Below are positions 8,251 through 15,160 of a stretch of 38,917 nucleotides of DNA, one piece after another (position 1 is the stretch's first letter; each line of letters opens with the position of its first letter). The DNA lies in the NCBI RefSeq assembly GCF_028069725.1, contig NZ_JANEWG010000040.1, forward strand, positions 1 through 38,917. The letters run 5' to 3'. This DNA comes from Citrobacter sp. Awk 4 (GTDB taxonomy: Bacteria; Pseudomonadota; Gammaproteobacteria; Enterobacterales; Enterobacteriaceae). The notes under the pieces are model-generated. The model worked only from the letters and a program-made list of their open reading frames with translations, did not search any database and was not told where the DNA came from. The translations under genes and the position numbers were made by a program.

Positions 8251-9966
8251 TTATTCCAGTTGCGAAATCAGCGCGTCGATTTCCTGACGCCATTGCGCCT
8301 GCAAATGTGGCTTCTGGTGTTTCGGCTTACGCGCCAGGTCATCCGCTAATTGCCGTTCCAGCAGCAGAAGCTTTTCCAGCAGGCGATCACTGTCATCAAT
8401 GAGGGGATGCGCCGATTCCTGAGCCGTGATAGTTGCCGCCGACGCGACAGACGTTTCCCGGATACGCGCGTTGATCGCCTCAAGATCGTGCCATTCGCTC
8501 AATACCCCTCGATCAATAAACCAGAAGCGGTTACAGCTTTGGCTGATTAACTGTCGGTCATGACTCACCAGCAGCACGCCGCCGCTAAAGGTTTGCAGAG
8601 TGTTCGCCAGCGCCTCTTTCCCTTCCATATCCAGATGGTTGGTCGGTTCGTCAAGCATCAGCAGGCTAAACCGCGCCAGCGATAACCCCACAAACAATAA
8701 CCGTGAACGCTCGCCGCCGCTTAACGTCTTGACCTGCTGCTGATGACGGATCCAGGGAAAACCCGCGCCAATCAGCGCCATCTTGCGTACGTCGGGCTGT
8801 GGGGCAAACGGTTCAAGCGCATCAAACAGTGAATCATTATCTGCGAGCTGCTGTAGTGTTTGATCATAATAGCCCACAGTGACGCGGGGGTGCAGACAGA
8901 CGCTCGCATTGTCTTGCACAGACTGAAACTGCTGCCAGAGAAGCCGGAGTAGTGAAGATTTTCCGCAACCGTTACGCCCGACAAGGGCAACCCGGTCACC
9001 GCTTTTTAATCTGACTCCCGAAACAGAAAACAGCACAGGGGTTTCTGGCGCGGGTGACACGGACAGCCCGTTCATCTCCAGCAAGCGGTCTGCGCGAACG
9101 CTATCACCCTGCAATGTTAGTGACCACTGACTTCCTGCTGTGACGTCTGTCTGCGCCGCTTTCAGACGGGAAACCTGTTTTTCCATCTGACGGGCTTTGC
9201 GGGACAAATCTTCGTTGTCGTACACCCGTCCCCAGTTTGCCAGGCGTTTGGCGCTGGCGGTCACCCGATCAATCTCTTTTTGCTCGGATTTGCGGCGCAG
9301 CGCATCACTAACATCCGCGTCGGCTAATGCCTGTCTTGCCGCGCCACAGGGCAGCGCGAACGCGTGCAGGCGATGATCGCGCAGGATCCAGGTACCGTTG
9401 GTGACCGCATCCAACAGATTCGCATCATGCGATACCACAACGAAACTACCTGACCAGCGTTGTAAGAACTGTTCCAGCCACAATAAAGTGGGGAGATCCA
9501 GATGGTTGCCTGGCTCATCCAGTAACAACAGGTCGGGACGGTGCATCAACGCGCGGGCCAGTAACAGACGCGTATGCTGTCCGCCACTCAGTACTTGCGT
9601 TGACAGTGATAAATCCTCCGTAACAAAACCCATTTCCGCGAGTATTGACTCGGCCTGCCATTGCCGACTGAGGCGCTCGCGTTCCGGCAGTTGCGCCAAC
9701 ACCGCCTCCCGTAGGGGCAACGAGAGAATATCAGGCGGCAAATGTTGTTCAACACGGGCGAGATGACAGTAACTGGCCACAGAAACAGAACCTGAAGTCG
9801 GCGTTTCGCTGCCGTCGAGAATTTTTAGCAGTGTGCTTTTGCCACAGCCGTTGTCGCCGATAAGCCCCATACGATCGCCTTTTTTCAACGTAAAGGTGAG
9901 ATCCTGGAATAACGGGCCAAACGCCGTATCAACGTGTAAAGATTGTGCGGTTAATAAAGTGCTCAT
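8251..9966 (-). CDS. ABC-F family ATPase (ribosome-associated type)
   Basis: This is a soluble protein of 571 residues with two ATP-binding cassettes and no membrane segments, the ABC-F architecture. ABC-F proteins act on the ribosomal E site as translation factors or antibiotic-resistance factors. Cassette 1 has Walker A GDNGCGKST (about 38-46), signature LSGGQHTRL and Walker B LLLLDEPGNHLD, with Gly where most ABC-F proteins have Thr (EPTNHLD). Cassette 2 has GRNGCGKSS, LSGGERSRL and LLMLDEPTNHLD. The charged interdomain linker (about 215-280) is rich in Arg, Lys and Gln. It does not look like an orthologue of EttA, Uup, YbiT or YheS, though this was not tested. The ribosome binding site is weak (GAGTAAG, 9972-9978), while a leader peptide with a strong one lies 113 bases upstream. 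That suggests induction by ribosome stalling, as for many resistance ABC-F genes; the substrate is unknown. Confidence 0.9.
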   Translation of the reverse strand: MSTLLTAQSLHVDTAFGPLFQDLTFTLKKGDRMGLIGDNGCGKSTLLKILDGSETPTSGSVSVASYCHLARVEQHLPPDILSLPLREAVLAQLPERERLSRQWQAESILAEMGFVTEDLSLSTQVLSGGQHTRLLLARALMHRPDLLLLDEPGNHLDLPTLLWLEQFLQRWSGSFVVVSHDANLLDAVTNGTWILRDHRLHAFALPCGAARQALADADVSDALRRKSEQKEIDRVTASAKRLANWGRVYDNEDLSRKARQMEKQVSRLKAAQTDVTAGSQWSLTLQGDSVRADRLLEMNGLSVSPAPETPVLFSVSGVRLKSGDRVALVGRNGCGKSSLLRLLWQQFQSVQDNASVCLHPRVTVGYYDQTLQQLADNDSLFDALEPFAPQPDVRKMALIGAGFPWIRHQQQVKTLSGGERSRLLFVGLSLARFSLLMLDEPTNHLDMEGKEALANTLQTFSGGVLLVSHDRQLISQSCNRFWFIDRGVLSEWHDLEAINARIRETSVASAATITAQESAHPLIDDSDRLLEKLLLLERQLADDLARKPKHQKPHLQAQWRQEIDALISQLE

Positions 9967-10065
9967 TGTTGCTTACTCAAGAGTTACAGGCGTGAAAACG
10001 CCTCGTCAAACATCGCTGACGATAACCCGGTAAGCCCGAGAGAAGAGGGAAAAGTAGGTCGCTTC

Positions 10066-10110
10066 GCTCAAGCCGACGTTATCGCAGCACGATACCGATA
10101 ACGCTTGAGC
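10066..10110 (-). promoter_or_regulatory. Candidate attenuator hairpin overlapping the leader peptide 3' end
   Basis: On the minus strand GCTCAAGC (10110-10103) pairs with GCTTGAGC (10073-10066), and GTTATCG (10102-10096) pairs with CGATAAC (10084-10078). There is an 11-base loop and a 4-base bulge. The upstream arm covers leader codons 18-23. The same CTCAAG arm (10109-10104) could instead pair with CTTGAG at 9981-9976, which overlaps the weak ABC-F ribosome binding site. A separate small hairpin (9988-10003, AGGCGT/ACGCCT) lies between. Mutually exclusive pairings of this kind are typical of leader-controlled genes. The mechanism is inferred. Confidence 0.6.
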
Positions 10111-10162
10111 ACTGGCGATCGCCTAATGTATGTGAAGCGATGAAACGTTCACAGTACAGCAT
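10079..10162 (-). CDS. Leader peptide (27 aa) upstream of the ABC-F gene
   Basis: This short open frame begins MLYCERFIA and ends IGIVLR, 27 residues. It is preceded by the near-perfect ribosome binding site AAAAGGAGGA (10168-10177), with GGAGG six bases from the ATG, far stronger than that of the ABC-F gene 113 bases downstream. The final codons lie inside a long hairpin. The first seven codons are conserved in a second copy of the region (11364-11504), although the sequences diverge afterwards. Position, size, strong initiation signal and overlapping secondary structure fit a regulatory leader whose translation controls the ABC-F gene. It has not been recognised as a known leader, and a stalling residue cannot be named from sequence alone. 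Confidence 0.6.
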   Translation of the reverse strand: MLYCERFIASHTLGDRQCSSVIGIVLR

Positions 10163-10252
10163 AAGTATCCTCCTTTTATTTTCCGAATGTTAATGGATGG
10201 TGAAAGTGTAGGCACAAAGGGGGAGTTTCGCTACTGTAAAAATCGGCGGGAG
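10116..10252 (-). repeat. 137-bp direct repeat, copy 1 (promoter region and leader start)
   Basis: Positions 10116-10252 match 11458-11594 at 130 of 137 bases by manual alignment with no gaps, offset 1342. The repeat contains the leader ribosome binding site, the first leader codons and the presumed promoter. On the minus strand a possible -35 TTGTGC and -10 ATTAAC are 17 bases apart upstream of the leader. Copy 1 is the intact version, joined to the full leader, hairpin and ABC-F gene. Confidence 0.9.
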
Positions 10253-10421
10253 AGGCGCCATGCTGCGACGGCTTCGGCTCTGAATCGATAGGGCGTTTAT
10301 TCGAATTCGTTTCGGAGAAAACAGATATATTGAGACTAACATATTTCAGACTGAAGCGACGGTTGTTACTGCTAAATATAAAGAGGTATTATCGGTGATG
10401 TAATATACAGGGAGATTAAAA

Positions 10422-10984
10422 ATGGATGCGGCATTACTTGATATGATGCGCTCAGGTAGGAATAAAAACTGGGCTGAAACAATGGTTAATCTTGAGGCCA
10501 GAAAGCTGATCAATACAGCGAATACACTGTCCTCTTTCCATCTTCGGGATGGTTATACCCGGCTGAAGTTTGTCCAGGAAATAAAAGAGGTTGTTGAGCA
10601 GCAGTTCGCTGTTGCACGAAGGGCTATATCAGACGAAGTGACGGTATTAATGGGATCACAAAAGAGGTCAGTCATCTCCGTTACGGCGATAAATCCAGGT
10701 CAGAGGGAATATTTGCAGACAGTTTTATGGATGTGGCTCAATATATGGGTTTTAAACCTGAGTCGGGACTGGTATTTTATAATACAGCCACGTTAAGTGC
10801 CAGTGTCTATAGTATTTTTGGGCTTGCAAGAAAACCAGGTGCCTGGCGATTATTCAGATGGCTTCCACGAGATTATTACCGAAAAGTTGAAACCATGAGC
10901 AGGCCAAAACTAACGATGAAAATTGTTGGTTATGGTGTAAAGGCAAAGGTCATTTTTGACCTTTTAGCTACAGAGATTAACTGA
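10422..10984 (+). pseudogene. Broken DUF4225-family gene (internal deletion and frameshift)
   Basis: The first part (from ATG 10422, after GGGAGATTAAAA) encodes about 72 residues from MDAALLDMMRSGRNKNWAET to about ARRAISDE. The family-like sequence then continues in another frame from about 10640 (DGINGITKEVSHLRYGDKS) through GLARKPGAWRLFRWLPRDYY and KLTMKIVGYGVKAKVIFDLL to the stop at 10982-10984. From memory, DUF4225 proteins carry a central hydrophobic hairpin between these two parts. It is missing here, so a deletion near 10635-10642 both removed it and shifted the frame. Read straight through, the first frame stops at 10796. DUF4225 proteins occur in enterobacteria beside small membrane proteins and may be antibacterial effectors, but their function is not established to my knowledge. 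The neighbour at 10987 is convergent, with 2 bases between stop codons. Confidence 0.7.
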
Positions 10985-10986
10985 AA

Positions 10987-11301
10987 CTAATTTCGGTTCA
11001 GTCTTTTAAAACGCCAGGCTTTATAGGCAAGCACCGGCGGTTGTACAAATATTGCAACCGCTGTACCGCAAAGCAGCCCAATTGAGCCAGAGAACAGGCT
11101 TTCAGCTGAACCAAACAAAACAAGTAAAATGAAGACTACAAGGCAACCAGCTACAACAAAAGTCGCTATGACGAAGCGATTTGCCAGATCCTGGATAGTA
11201 TCATCAATTGAACCACCGTATTTTTCGGTATTATTTTTAATTTTCTGAATATCGGTGCTGCTGAAACCTGATTGCAACAGATTAACCTCGTTCACTTTCA
11301 T
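10987..11301 (-). CDS. Small two-helix membrane protein, possible immunity partner of DUF4225
   Basis: From the ATG at 11301 (MKVNEVNLLQSGF) it has 104 residues; an upstream ATG at 11319 would add six. The N-terminal 45 residues are polar and probably helical (STDIQKIKNNTEKYGGSIDD). Two hydrophobic segments follow (about 43-65, RFVIATFVVAGCLVVFILLV, and 72-95, SGSIGLLCGTAVAIFVQPPVL), then a basic tail (YKAWRFKRLNRN). No known function was recognised. Its convergent position next to the DUF4225 remnant suggests a membrane immunity protein or antagonist, as orphan immunity genes often outlive their toxin. The second copy of the promoter/leader repeat lies upstream and could drive it. Role inferred; coding status likely. 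Confidence 0.65.
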   Translation of the reverse strand: MKVNEVNLLQSGFSSTDIQKIKNNTEKYGGSIDDTIQDLANRFVIATFVVAGCLVVFILLVLFGSAESLFSGSIGLLCGTAVAIFVQPPVLAYKAWRFKRLNRN

Positions 11302-11363
11302 CGCTCGTCTGCCTTTCATCCTTAAAAAAATAACTTCCTGCCAGCTGTAATTATACACAAAAC

Positions 11364-11504
11364 TTACGGACAGAGCGGGATAATTCCCAGCCCACACAAC
11401 GTGGATTTTATATATGGGCTCCTTATCGTGTTTTTACACCCCAGGTCTTCACCCCCACGATAGCCTAATATAGGTGAAGCGGTGAAACGTTCACAGTACA
11501 GCAT
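11364..11504 (-). CDS. Second-copy leader reading frame (46 codons), upstream of the small membrane protein gene
   Basis: This frame shares the strong AAAAGGAGGA ribosome binding site and the first residues MLYCERF with the ABC-F leader. It differs after about residue 15 because the duplicated segment ends there, and it continues to a stop at 11364-11366. The long hairpin of copy 1 is absent. It may be translated simply because it inherited the initiation signals, and may affect expression of the gene starting at 11301, 63 bases further on. It is probably a by-product of the duplication rather than a functional peptide. Confidence 0.4.
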   Translation of the reverse strand: MLYCERFTASPILGYRGGEDLGCKNTIRSPYIKSTLCGLGIIPLCP

Positions 11505-11594
11505 AAGTATCCTCCTTTTATTTTCCGAATGTTAATGGATGGTGAAAGTGTAAGCACAAAGGGGGAATTTCGCTACTGTAAACATCGGCGGGAG
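11458..11594 (-). repeat. 137-bp direct repeat, copy 2
   Basis: This copy has seven substitutions relative to 10116-10252. It lies directly after the maeA terminator and is separated from copy 1 by the DUF4225 remnant and the small membrane protein gene. The arrangement implies that the two-gene segment entered beside, or recombined at, the promoter/leader region and left a copy on each side. Confidence 0.9.
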
Positions 11595-11598
11595 GAGA

Positions 11599-11623
11599 GC
11601 CCGGCAACCATTCGCCGCCGGGC
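11599..11623 (-). terminator. Probable maeA terminator hairpin
   Basis: GCCCGGC (11599-11605) pairs with GCCGGGC (11617-11623), 11 bases after the maeA stop on the minus strand. There is no good T-run after it, so it may be a weak terminator or a REP-like element. Confidence 0.5.
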
Positions 11624-11634
11624 CTTATATTTAG

Positions 11635-13332
11635 TTAGATGGAGGTACGGCGGTAATCGCGGTATTCCGCCAGCCAGAAGTTATCGTCGATAGCCTGTTG
11701 CAGCGCCTCGGCAGAGGTTTTCACCGCGACACCCTGTTGCTGAGCCATTTTGCCGACGGCAAAAGCAATGGCGCGCGACACGGTCTGAATATCTTTCAAC
11801 TCCGGTAACACCAGCCCTTCACCGTTAAGTACCATCGGCGAATATTTCGCTAACGTTTCACTGGCCGACATCAGCATCTCGTCGGTAATACGTGACGCGC
11901 CTGCGGCGATCACGCCCAGACCGATACCCGGGAAGATATAGGCGTTATTACACTGGGCGATAGGATAGGTTTTGTCTTTCCACACCACAGGAGCGAACGG
12001 GCTGCCCGTCGCCACCAACGCATTACCTTCCGTCCAGGCGATGATGTCCTGCGGCGTGGCTTCCACACGAGAGGTCGGGTTAGACAGCGGCATCACGATC
12101 GGACGCGGACAATGCTTGTGCATCTCACGGATGATCTCTTCGGTAAACAGCCCCGTTTGCCCGGAAACGCCGATCAAAATATCCGGCTTCACATTTCTCA
12201 CCACATCAAGCAGGGAGAGCACGTCGTTTTGCGTATCCCACTGATGCAGATTTTCACGTTTTTGCACCAGTTTGGTCTGGAACGGCAGCAGGTTAGGCAT
12301 CTGGTCGGTTAACAGACCAAAGCGATCCACCATAAACACGCGCTGGCGAGCGGCTTCTTCGCTTAATCCTTCACGCTGGATCTGCGCAATTATCTGCTCG
12401 GCAATGCCGCAGCCTGCGGAACCGGCGCCGAGGAAGACGATTTTTTGCTCGCTTAACTGGCTACCTGCGGCATGGCTGGCCGCAATGAGCGTGCCGACGG
12501 TGACGGCGGCAGTACCCTGGATATCATCGTTGAAAGAGCAAATTTCATCACGATAGCGGTTAAGTAACGGCATCGCGTTTTTCTGGGCAAAATCTTCGAA
12601 CTGCAACAGCACATCCGGCCAGCGTTGCTTCACCGCCTGGATGAAGTCATCGACAAATTCATAGTACTCATCATCGGTGATACGCGGGTTACGCCAGCCC
12701 ATATAGAGCGGATCGTTCAGCAGTTGCTGGTTATTGGTGCCGACATCCAGCACCACCGGAAGGGTGTAGGCCGGGCTTATCCCGCCACAGGCGGTGTACA
12801 GCGACAATTTACCGATGGGAATACCCATGCCGCCAATCCCCTGGTCGCCCAGCCCCAGAATACGCTCACCGTCAGTGACCACGATCACTTTGATATTGTG
12901 GTTTGGGACGTTTTGCAGGATGTCGTCCATGTTGTGGCGGTTCTGATAGGAGATAAACACGCCGCGCGAACGACGGTAGATCTCAGAAAAACGCTCACAG
13001 GCCGCACCAACCGTTGGGGTGTAGATAACCGGCATCATCTCATCGAGATGGTTATGCACCAGTCGGTAGAACAGGGTTTCGTTGGTATCCTGAATGTTGC
13101 GCAGGTAAATGTGTTTGTCGATTTCAGTTTTGAACCCCTGATACTGGATCCAGGCACGTTCGGTCTGTTCTTCAATCGTTTCGACGACTTCCGGTAGTAA
13201 CCCCAGCAGGTTGAAGTTACGACGCTCTTCCACACTGAATGCGCTGCCTTTGTTCAGGAGGGGAAATTCAAGCAGTACAGGGCCGGCGTAGGGAATATAT
13301 AGGGAACGCGGTTTCTTGGTTTTGATGTCCAT
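11635..13332 (-). CDS. maeA: MaeA (SfcA), NAD-dependent malic enzyme
   Basis: This cytosolic enzyme decarboxylates L-malate to pyruvate and CO2 with NAD+, linking the TCA cycle to gluconeogenesis and acetyl-CoA supply. The start [10 protein letters not shown] gives 565 residues, the E. coli length; an ATG 14 codons upstream was rejected because it exceeds the family length. Visible features are [14 protein letters not shown] near the active-site Tyr, [39 protein letters not shown], the divalent metal region [13 protein letters not shown], and the dinucleotide-binding [12 protein letters not shown] near residue 310. GAGTGAGTG precedes the ATG. It is an independent unit here, as in E. coli, where adhP is its downstream neighbour. 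Confidence 0.97.
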   Translation of the reverse strand: MDIKTKKPRSLYIPYAGPVLLEFPLLNKGSAFSVEERRNFNLLGLLPEVVETIEEQTERAWIQYQGFKTEIDKHIYLRNIQDTNETLFYRLVHNHLDEMMPVIYTPTVGAACERFSEIYRRSRGVFISYQNRHNMDDILQNVPNHNIKVIVVTDGERILGLGDQGIGGMGIPIGKLSLYTACGGISPAYTLPVVLDVGTNNQQLLNDPLYMGWRNPRITDDEYYEFVDDFIQAVKQRWPDVLLQFEDFAQKNAMPLLNRYRDEICSFNDDIQGTAAVTVGTLIAASHAAGSQLSEQKIVFLGAGSAGCGIAEQIIAQIQREGLSEEAARQRVFMVDRFGLLTDQMPNLLPFQTKLVQKRENLHQWDTQNDVLSLLDVVRNVKPDILIGVSGQTGLFTEEIIREMHKHCPRPIVMPLSNPTSRVEATPQDIIAWTEGNALVATGSPFAPVVWKDKTYPIAQCNNAYIFPGIGLGVIAAGASRITDEMLMSASETLAKYSPMVLNGEGLVLPELKDIQTVSRAIAFAVGKMAQQQGVAVKTSAEALQQAIDDNFWLAEYRDYRRTSI

Positions 13333-13452
13333 GTCACTCACTCTTTTTTGAATTACCGTCCCTGGCATTGTCATTTATCATATGTTGCCTTGCCGCCAGG
13401 GAATCGGGCACAGAGTATAAAGCATTGTGTATGGATAGAGGGGTTTTATAAG

Positions 13453-13482
13453 CAAAAACACCATTGCGGTGGCAATGGTGTT
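13453..13482 (-). terminator. Rho-independent terminator of sra
   Basis: A perfect 11-bp stem, AACACCATTGC (13457-13467) with GCAATGGTGTT (13472-13482), has a 4-base loop and is followed on the minus strand by TTTTTGC. It lies 23 bases after the sra stop. Confidence 0.88.
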
Positions 13483-13505
13483 GGTCGTCATATCAAAACA
13501 GGCGG

Positions 13506-13649
13506 TTACTTGTTGCTGTCAGCGCGGCGTTTTCTTCCGGTTGGATTGTTGACCACGCTGGTTTTGTCGCCTTCGGTCACGGTTTTACGTTGGTTGGATA
13601 TTTTGTGGTCCTGGCCAAGAATATGACGGGCCTGACGGTTCGATTTCAT
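13506..13649 (-). CDS. sra: Sra (RpsV), stationary-phase-induced ribosome-associated protein
   Basis: This small basic protein associates with the 30S subunit in stationary phase in E. coli. The frame encodes 47 residues starting [20 protein letters not shown] and ending [10 protein letters not shown], nearly the same as the 45-residue E. coli protein with a slightly longer, different C-terminus. AAGGAG lies five bases before the ATG. It is short and easily overlooked; the opposite-strand frames over it are not genes. The order maeA-sra-osmC is as in E. coli except that bdm, which lies between sra and osmC there, is missing. Confidence 0.93.
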   Translation of the reverse strand: MKSNRQARHILGQDHKISNQRKTVTEGDKTSVVNNPTGRKRRADSNK

Positions 13650-13837
13650 TCTAACTCCTTAATCCTGTTAATGGTTTCAAGGATGAGCCCGCGCGATGTC
13701 GGACGAAATACAACCCCATAGAAAGCCGCTCTCAAAAAAAACGGCTTACTGGATGGTCGACCATTTTATCTGAAAGGTCAATGTTTAAGCGGCAATTAAG
13801 AAGGTTCTCTTATCTATCCGATTTACGTACAGGCGAC

Positions 13838-13845
13838 CTATACTT
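13838..13845 (+). promoter_or_regulatory. Probable RpoS-type -10 element of the osmC promoter
   Basis: CTATACTT matches the sigma-S extended -10 pattern (C-TATACT) 31 bases before the osmC start codon. osmC of E. coli is known to be RpoS dependent and osmotically induced. AAGGAGAG precedes the start codon. Confidence 0.6.
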
Positions 13846-13876
13846 GTTATCCCGATGACGATTAAGGAGAGTAGCA

Positions 13877-14308
13877 ATGACGATCCATAAGAAAGGTCAG
13901 GCACACTGGGAAGGCGACATTAAACGCGGAAAAGGCACCGTTTCAACCGAAAGCGGGGTGCTCAACCAGCAACCTTACGGGTTTAACACGCGCTTTGAAG
14001 GCGTCAAAGGCACCAATCCGGAAGAGTTGATTGGCGCTGCGCATGCGGCCTGTTTCTCGATGGCGCTTTCGTTGATGCTGGGAGAAGCGGGGTTTACGCC
14101 AACTTCAATCGATACCACGGCGGATGTCTCTCTGGATAAAGTGGATGCGGGGTTTGCAATCACTAAAATTGCCCTGAACAGCGTGGTAGCGGTGCCCGGT
14201 ATTGATGCGTCGACCTTTGACGGGATTATCCAGAAAGCGAAAGCCGGATGCCCGGTATCCCAGCTATTGAAGGCGGAAATTACCCTTGATTATCAGTTAA
14301 CAGCGTAA
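13877..14308 (+). CDS. osmC: OsmC, osmotically inducible thiol peroxidase
   Basis: This cytosolic peroxidase reduces organic hydroperoxides. It has 143 residues, the E. coli length, and is near-identical by eye. The two catalytic cysteines are Cys59 (AAHAACFSM) and Cys125 (KAGCPVSQ). It is monocistronic, with an RpoS-like -10 upstream and a REP element downstream. Its downstream neighbour in E. coli is ddpF; here a 3-hydroxybutyrate cluster and a LysR gene are inserted between them. Confidence 0.97.
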   Translation: MTIHKKGQAHWEGDIKRGKGTVSTESGVLNQQPYGFNTRFEGVKGTNPEELIGAAHAACFSMALSLMLGEAGFTPTSIDTTADVSLDKVDAGFAITKIALNSVVAVPGIDASTFDGIIQKAKAGCPVSQLLKAEITLDYQLTA

Positions 14309-14316
14309 CTGATCTG

Positions 14317-14350
14317 TTGCCCGGTGGCGTCACGTTTACCGGGCCTACGA
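14317..14350. repeat. REP-like palindromic element after osmC
   Basis: TTGCCCGGTGGCG followed by TTTACCGGGCCTACGA matches the enterobacterial REP pattern, with GCCCGGT (14319-14325) pairing with ACCGGGC (14338-14344). A partial third arm (CCCGGTAAAG) follows near 14360. It lies between the convergent osmC and 3-hydroxybutyrate dehydrogenase genes, the usual setting of REP elements, and marks one edge of the inserted cluster. Confidence 0.7.
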
Positions 14351-14378
14351 GCGCGTAGTCCCGGTAAAGTGACAAGTT

Positions 14379-15152
14379 TTACTGCGCGACCCAACCGCCA
14401 TCCATATTCCACGCTACGCCGCGCACCTGGGCCGCCCCTTCAGAACATAAAAAGAGCGTCAGCTCGCCAAGCTGCTCCGGGGTGACAAACTCACGGGAGG
14501 GCTGTTTTTCTGCGAGCAGCGCATCGCGGGCGCTTTCCGGCGCTGCGCCGTCGGCAATGCGTTTGTCGATTTGCTGCTGTACCAATGGCGTCAACACCCA
14601 GCCAGGGCAGAGAGCGTTACAGGTGACGCCGCTTTGCGCTGTTTCAAGCGCCGTGGTTTTGGTCAGCCCGACCACCCCGTGTTTTGCCGCTACATAGGCC
14701 GATTTCTCTTTCGAGGCGACCAGTCCATGTACTGAGGCAATATTAATGATCCGTCCCCAGTTACGCTCGCGCATCCCCGGCAGCGCCAGTCGCGTGGTGT
14801 GGAACACTGATGAGAGATTAATCGCAATGATGGCGTTCCATTTTTCCACCGGAAAGGTTTCGATCGGGGAAACATGCTGGATCCCGGCATTGTTGATGAG
14901 AATATCCACGCCGCCAAACTCGCTTTGCGTATAGCGCATCATGTCAGCAATTTGTGTTTCATCACTCAGATCGGCGCCATGATAGCCCGGCGTGGTACCG
15001 TATTGCGCCACGCTGTCTTTAGCCGCTTCAATATCGCCAAAACCGTTGAGAATAATCTTTGCGCCAGCCTTTGCGAGCACCTGCGCAATTCCCAATCCAA
15101 TACCGCTGGTAGAGCCAGTCACCAGCGCTGTTTTACCGTGTAAATTCATCAT
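14379..15152 (-). CDS. 3-hydroxybutyrate dehydrogenase (SDR family)
   Basis: This NAD-dependent short-chain dehydrogenase most likely oxidises D-3-hydroxybutyrate to acetoacetate. It has 257 residues from the first of two adjacent ATGs; the second (14379-15149) has better spacing from GAGGAG. Motifs are TGSTSGIGLG (cofactor binding), NNAG, the catalytic Ser-Tyr-Lys (IASVHG...SAYVAAKHG) and the C-terminal MDGGWVAQ typical of D-3-hydroxybutyrate dehydrogenases. It is the last gene of the operon, 8 bases after the permease gene. The context of CoA-transferase and thiolase genes supports the substrate. Another 3-hydroxy acid cannot be excluded. Confidence 0.88.
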   Translation of the reverse strand: MMNLHGKTALVTGSTSGIGLGIAQVLAKAGAKIILNGFGDIEAAKDSVAQYGTTPGYHGADLSDETQIADMMRYTQSEFGGVDILINNAGIQHVSPIETFPVEKWNAIIAINLSSVFHTTRLALPGMRERNWGRIINIASVHGLVASKEKSAYVAAKHGVVGLTKTTALETAQSGVTCNALCPGWVLTPLVQQQIDKRIADGAAPESARDALLAEKQPSREFVTPEQLGELTLFLCSEGAAQVRGVAWNMDGGWVAQ

Positions 15153-15160
15153 GATTCTCC

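Noticed and set aside
9988-10003. Intrinsic terminator between leader peptide and ABC-F gene
   Set aside because: The small AGGCGT/ACGCCT hairpin is not followed by a T-run, so classical transcription attenuation at this point is not supported.
13464-13721. Plus-strand frame over sra
   Set aside because: The minus strand encodes the well-recognised Sra protein with a strong ribosome binding site and terminator; the plus-strand frame is its shadow.
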